The position numbers were made by a program, and so were the translations under genes. DNA of 6,598 bases from Candidatus Dormiibacterota bacterium (GTDB lineage: Bacteria > Chloroflexota > Dormibacteria > Aeolococcales > Aeolococcaceae): NCBI GenBank assembly GCA_003135255.1, contig PLAX01000221.1, positions 6,711 through 13,308 on the forward strand, given 5' to 3'. Positions 5,396 to 6,598 of this stretch are shown here, piece by piece. The notes below the pieces were generated by a model. That model saw nothing but the letters and a program-made list of their open reading frames with translations, searched no databases and was not told the origin of the DNA. The stretch's first letter is position 1; each line of letters begins with the position of its first letter.

Positions 5396-6598
5396 GCACA
5401 CCTCCGCAGGAACTGCGGGGGTCGGCGGCGCTCGGGCCGGCCGTGGCGTCGGGGCGCGTCCTGCCTCATGACCTCGATGCCGAACAGGCGGTGCTCGGCT
5501 GCCTGCTGATCGACGCCGACGCCATCCTGGCGGTGCGCGACTTCCTGGACCCGGGCGACTTCTACGCGGAGCGCCACGGCCACATCTTCCGCGCCGCGCT
5601 GGCGCTCTCCGATCGCGGTGAACCAGTCGACATCCTCACCCTCAAGGTGCAGCTGGAACGCGACGGCAGCCTGGCACGAAGTGGCGGGATCGAGTACCTG
5701 GCCGAGCTGAGCCAGAAGATGCCCACCGCGGCGTCGGTGCCGCATTACGCCCAGATCGTCGTGGACCACTCGATGCGCCGCCGCCTCATCGCCGCGGCCG
5801 GGGAGATGGCCCAGCTCGGCTTCGACGCCGGTCAGCGAACCGATGACATCCTCGACACCGCGGAGAGGCGGATCTTCTCCATCGCCGACTCCCGGCGGAG
5901 CCTGGAGATCAGCCACATCGCCCAGATGCTCACCGAGACCTGGGAGCTGATGGAGAGCCGGGCCCAGAGCCGGCAGATCGTCCACGGCGTGCCCACCAAC
6001 TACAGCCGGCTGGATGCGGTGACGCAGGGCCTCCAGCCCGGCGAGCTGATCATCCTGGCGGCCAGGCCGTCCGTCGGAAAGACCTCGTTCGCCCTCAACA
6101 TCGCCCGCAACGCGGCGGTGCTCGCCGAGCGGCGGGTGGTGATCTTCTCCCTGGAGATGAGCAAGCAGGCGCTGGTGCAGCGTCTCATCTGCAGCGAGGC
6201 CAAGGTCGACGCGTACCTGATCAGCACCGGCCAGGCGGACGCGCACGCCTTCGAGCGGATCGCGGGCGCCATGGACCGGCTCTCCCAGGCCAACATCTGG
6301 ATCGACGACACGCCGGCGCTCCCGATCAGCGAGCTGCGCGCCCGGGCTCGGCGGATGAGGGCACAGCAGAAGGTCGACCTGGTGGTGGTCGACTACCTCC
6401 AGCTGATGCGCGGCGGTCGCCAGGACTCGCGCGTCCAGGAGGTGTCGGAGATCTCGAGCGGGCTCAAGACGATCGCCAAGGAGCTCCACGTCCCGGTCCT
6501 CGCCCTCTCCCAGCTCTCCCGCGAGTCGGAGCGCCGTGAGAACCGCAAGCCGCAGCTGAGCGACCTCCGGGACTCCGGCTGCCTCACCGGGGAGAGCC
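5392..6598 (+). CDS. dnaB: Replicative DNA helicase DnaB, 5' part, interrupted by an intein and cut by the window edge
   Basis: The frame runs from GTG 5392, whose GTGA overlaps the rplI stop, to the end of the window with no stop: 402 complete codons. The N-terminal domain that contacts primase starts around LPHDLDAEQAVLGCLL (24-39). The RecA-like ATPase domain begins near GVPTNYSRLD (199-208) and has Walker A ARPSVGKT (224-231), with SVGKT replacing the usual SMGKT. The catalytic Glu is in FSLEMSK (E255). Walker B is VVVDYLQLM (331-339), and the glutamine motif is LSQLSRE (372-378, Q374). These are the parts of the hexameric ring helicase that unwinds DNA at replication forks. The sequence stays canonical to LSDLRDSG (389-396). 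It then departs from the conserved SIEQD to C-L-T-G-E-S, an intein start. The arginine finger and remaining C terminus should lie beyond the intein, outside the window. No strong Shine-Dalgarno precedes the GTG; coupling to rplI is likely. Confidence 0.96.
   Translation, partial: MSTPPQELRGSAALGPAVASGRVLPHDLDAEQAVLGCLLIDADAILAVRDFLDPGDFYAERHGHIFRAALALSDRGEPVDILTLKVQLERDGSLARSGGIEYLAELSQKMPTAASVPHYAQIVVDHSMRRRLIAAAGEMAQLGFDAGQRTDDILDTAERRIFSIADSRRSLEISHIAQMLTETWELMESRAQSRQIVHGVPTNYSRLDAVTQGLQPGELIILAARPSVGKTSFALNIARNAAVLAERRVVIFSLEMSKQALVQRLICSEAKVDAYLISTGQADAHAFERIAGAMDRLSQANIWIDDTPALPISELRARARRMRAQQKVDLVVVDYLQLMRGGRQDSRVQEVSEISSGLKTIAKELHVPVLALSQLSRESERRENRKPQLSDLRDSGCLTGES
6580..6598 (+). 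mobile_element. N-terminal end of a DnaB intein (first residues only)
   Basis: After DLRDSG (codons 391-396) the frame reads TGC CTC ACC GGG GAG AGC, Cys-Leu-Thr-Gly-Glu-Ser. This fits intein block A, which starts with the nucleophilic Cys1 and commonly reads C-L-x-G-D/E-S/T. The junction is exactly that of the Synechocystis and Rhodothermus marinus DnaB inteins, which sit between RESG and SIEQD and begin in a similar way. Splicing would restore SG-S/A-I-E-Q-D. Only six complete residues are visible, so the splicing blocks B, F and G, and any homing endonuclease, cannot be assessed; a full, mini- or split intein are all possible. Confidence 0.85.

Noticed and set aside
5185..6489. 434-residue open frame on the minus strand opposite rplI/dnaB
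   Set aside because: It mirrors the strongly conserved dnaB frame. Its translation is low-complexity, rich in His, Arg, Leu and Gly, as expected from the antisense of GC-rich codons, and has no recognisable domain.

Overview
This very GC-rich window looks like a chromosomal housekeeping segment of a high-GC bacterium. An Actinomycetota-type genome fits best: there is a mycothiol-dependent maleylpyruvate isomerase-family protein, an Eis-family acetyltransferase, an HD-domain CCA-adding enzyme, and several start codons that appear leaderless. A high-GC Chloroflexota/Dormibacterota-type lineage is also possible, because rplI lacks the usual rpsF-ssb-rpsR genes directly upstream. The sequence alone does not settle the phylum.

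Layout: (1) bases 1-476, + strand, the 3' part of a TIGR03086/MDMPI-family metal-binding protein cut by the window edge. (2) 576-1964, + strand, a complete class II CCA tRNA nucleotidyltransferase/poly(A) polymerase-family gene with an HD domain. (3) 2024-3140, - strand, an overlapping two-gene module: an XRE-type HTH regulator followed by a small DUF6036/AbiEii-like nucleotidyltransferase. It resembles a toxin-antitoxin pair and has its own AT-rich promoter. (4) 3194-4420, - strand, an Eis-like GNAT acetyltransferase. (5) 4491 to the window end, + strand, a tightly coupled operon of a DUF1232 membrane protein, rplI (bL9) and dnaB, each joined to the next by a 4-base start/stop overlap.

The most notable feature is at the last bases. 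The dnaB reading frame runs normally through Walker A, Walker B and the glutamine motif to DLRDSG. Where the conserved SIEQD segment should follow, it reads C-L-T-G-E-S, the signature start of an intein. The insertion point matches that of the known cyanobacterial and Rhodothermus DnaB inteins. The replicative helicase of this organism is therefore probably made as a self-splicing precursor, with the rest of the intein beyond the window.

The second theme is gene control. Three genes (cca-like, HTH regulator, DUF1232) have no Shine-Dalgarno sequence but have a TANNNT -10-like hexamer 7-9 bases before the ATG, the pattern of leaderless transcripts. Downstream genes in the operons (nucleotidyltransferase, rplI) have a purine-rich ribosome-binding site and/or overlap the preceding gene.
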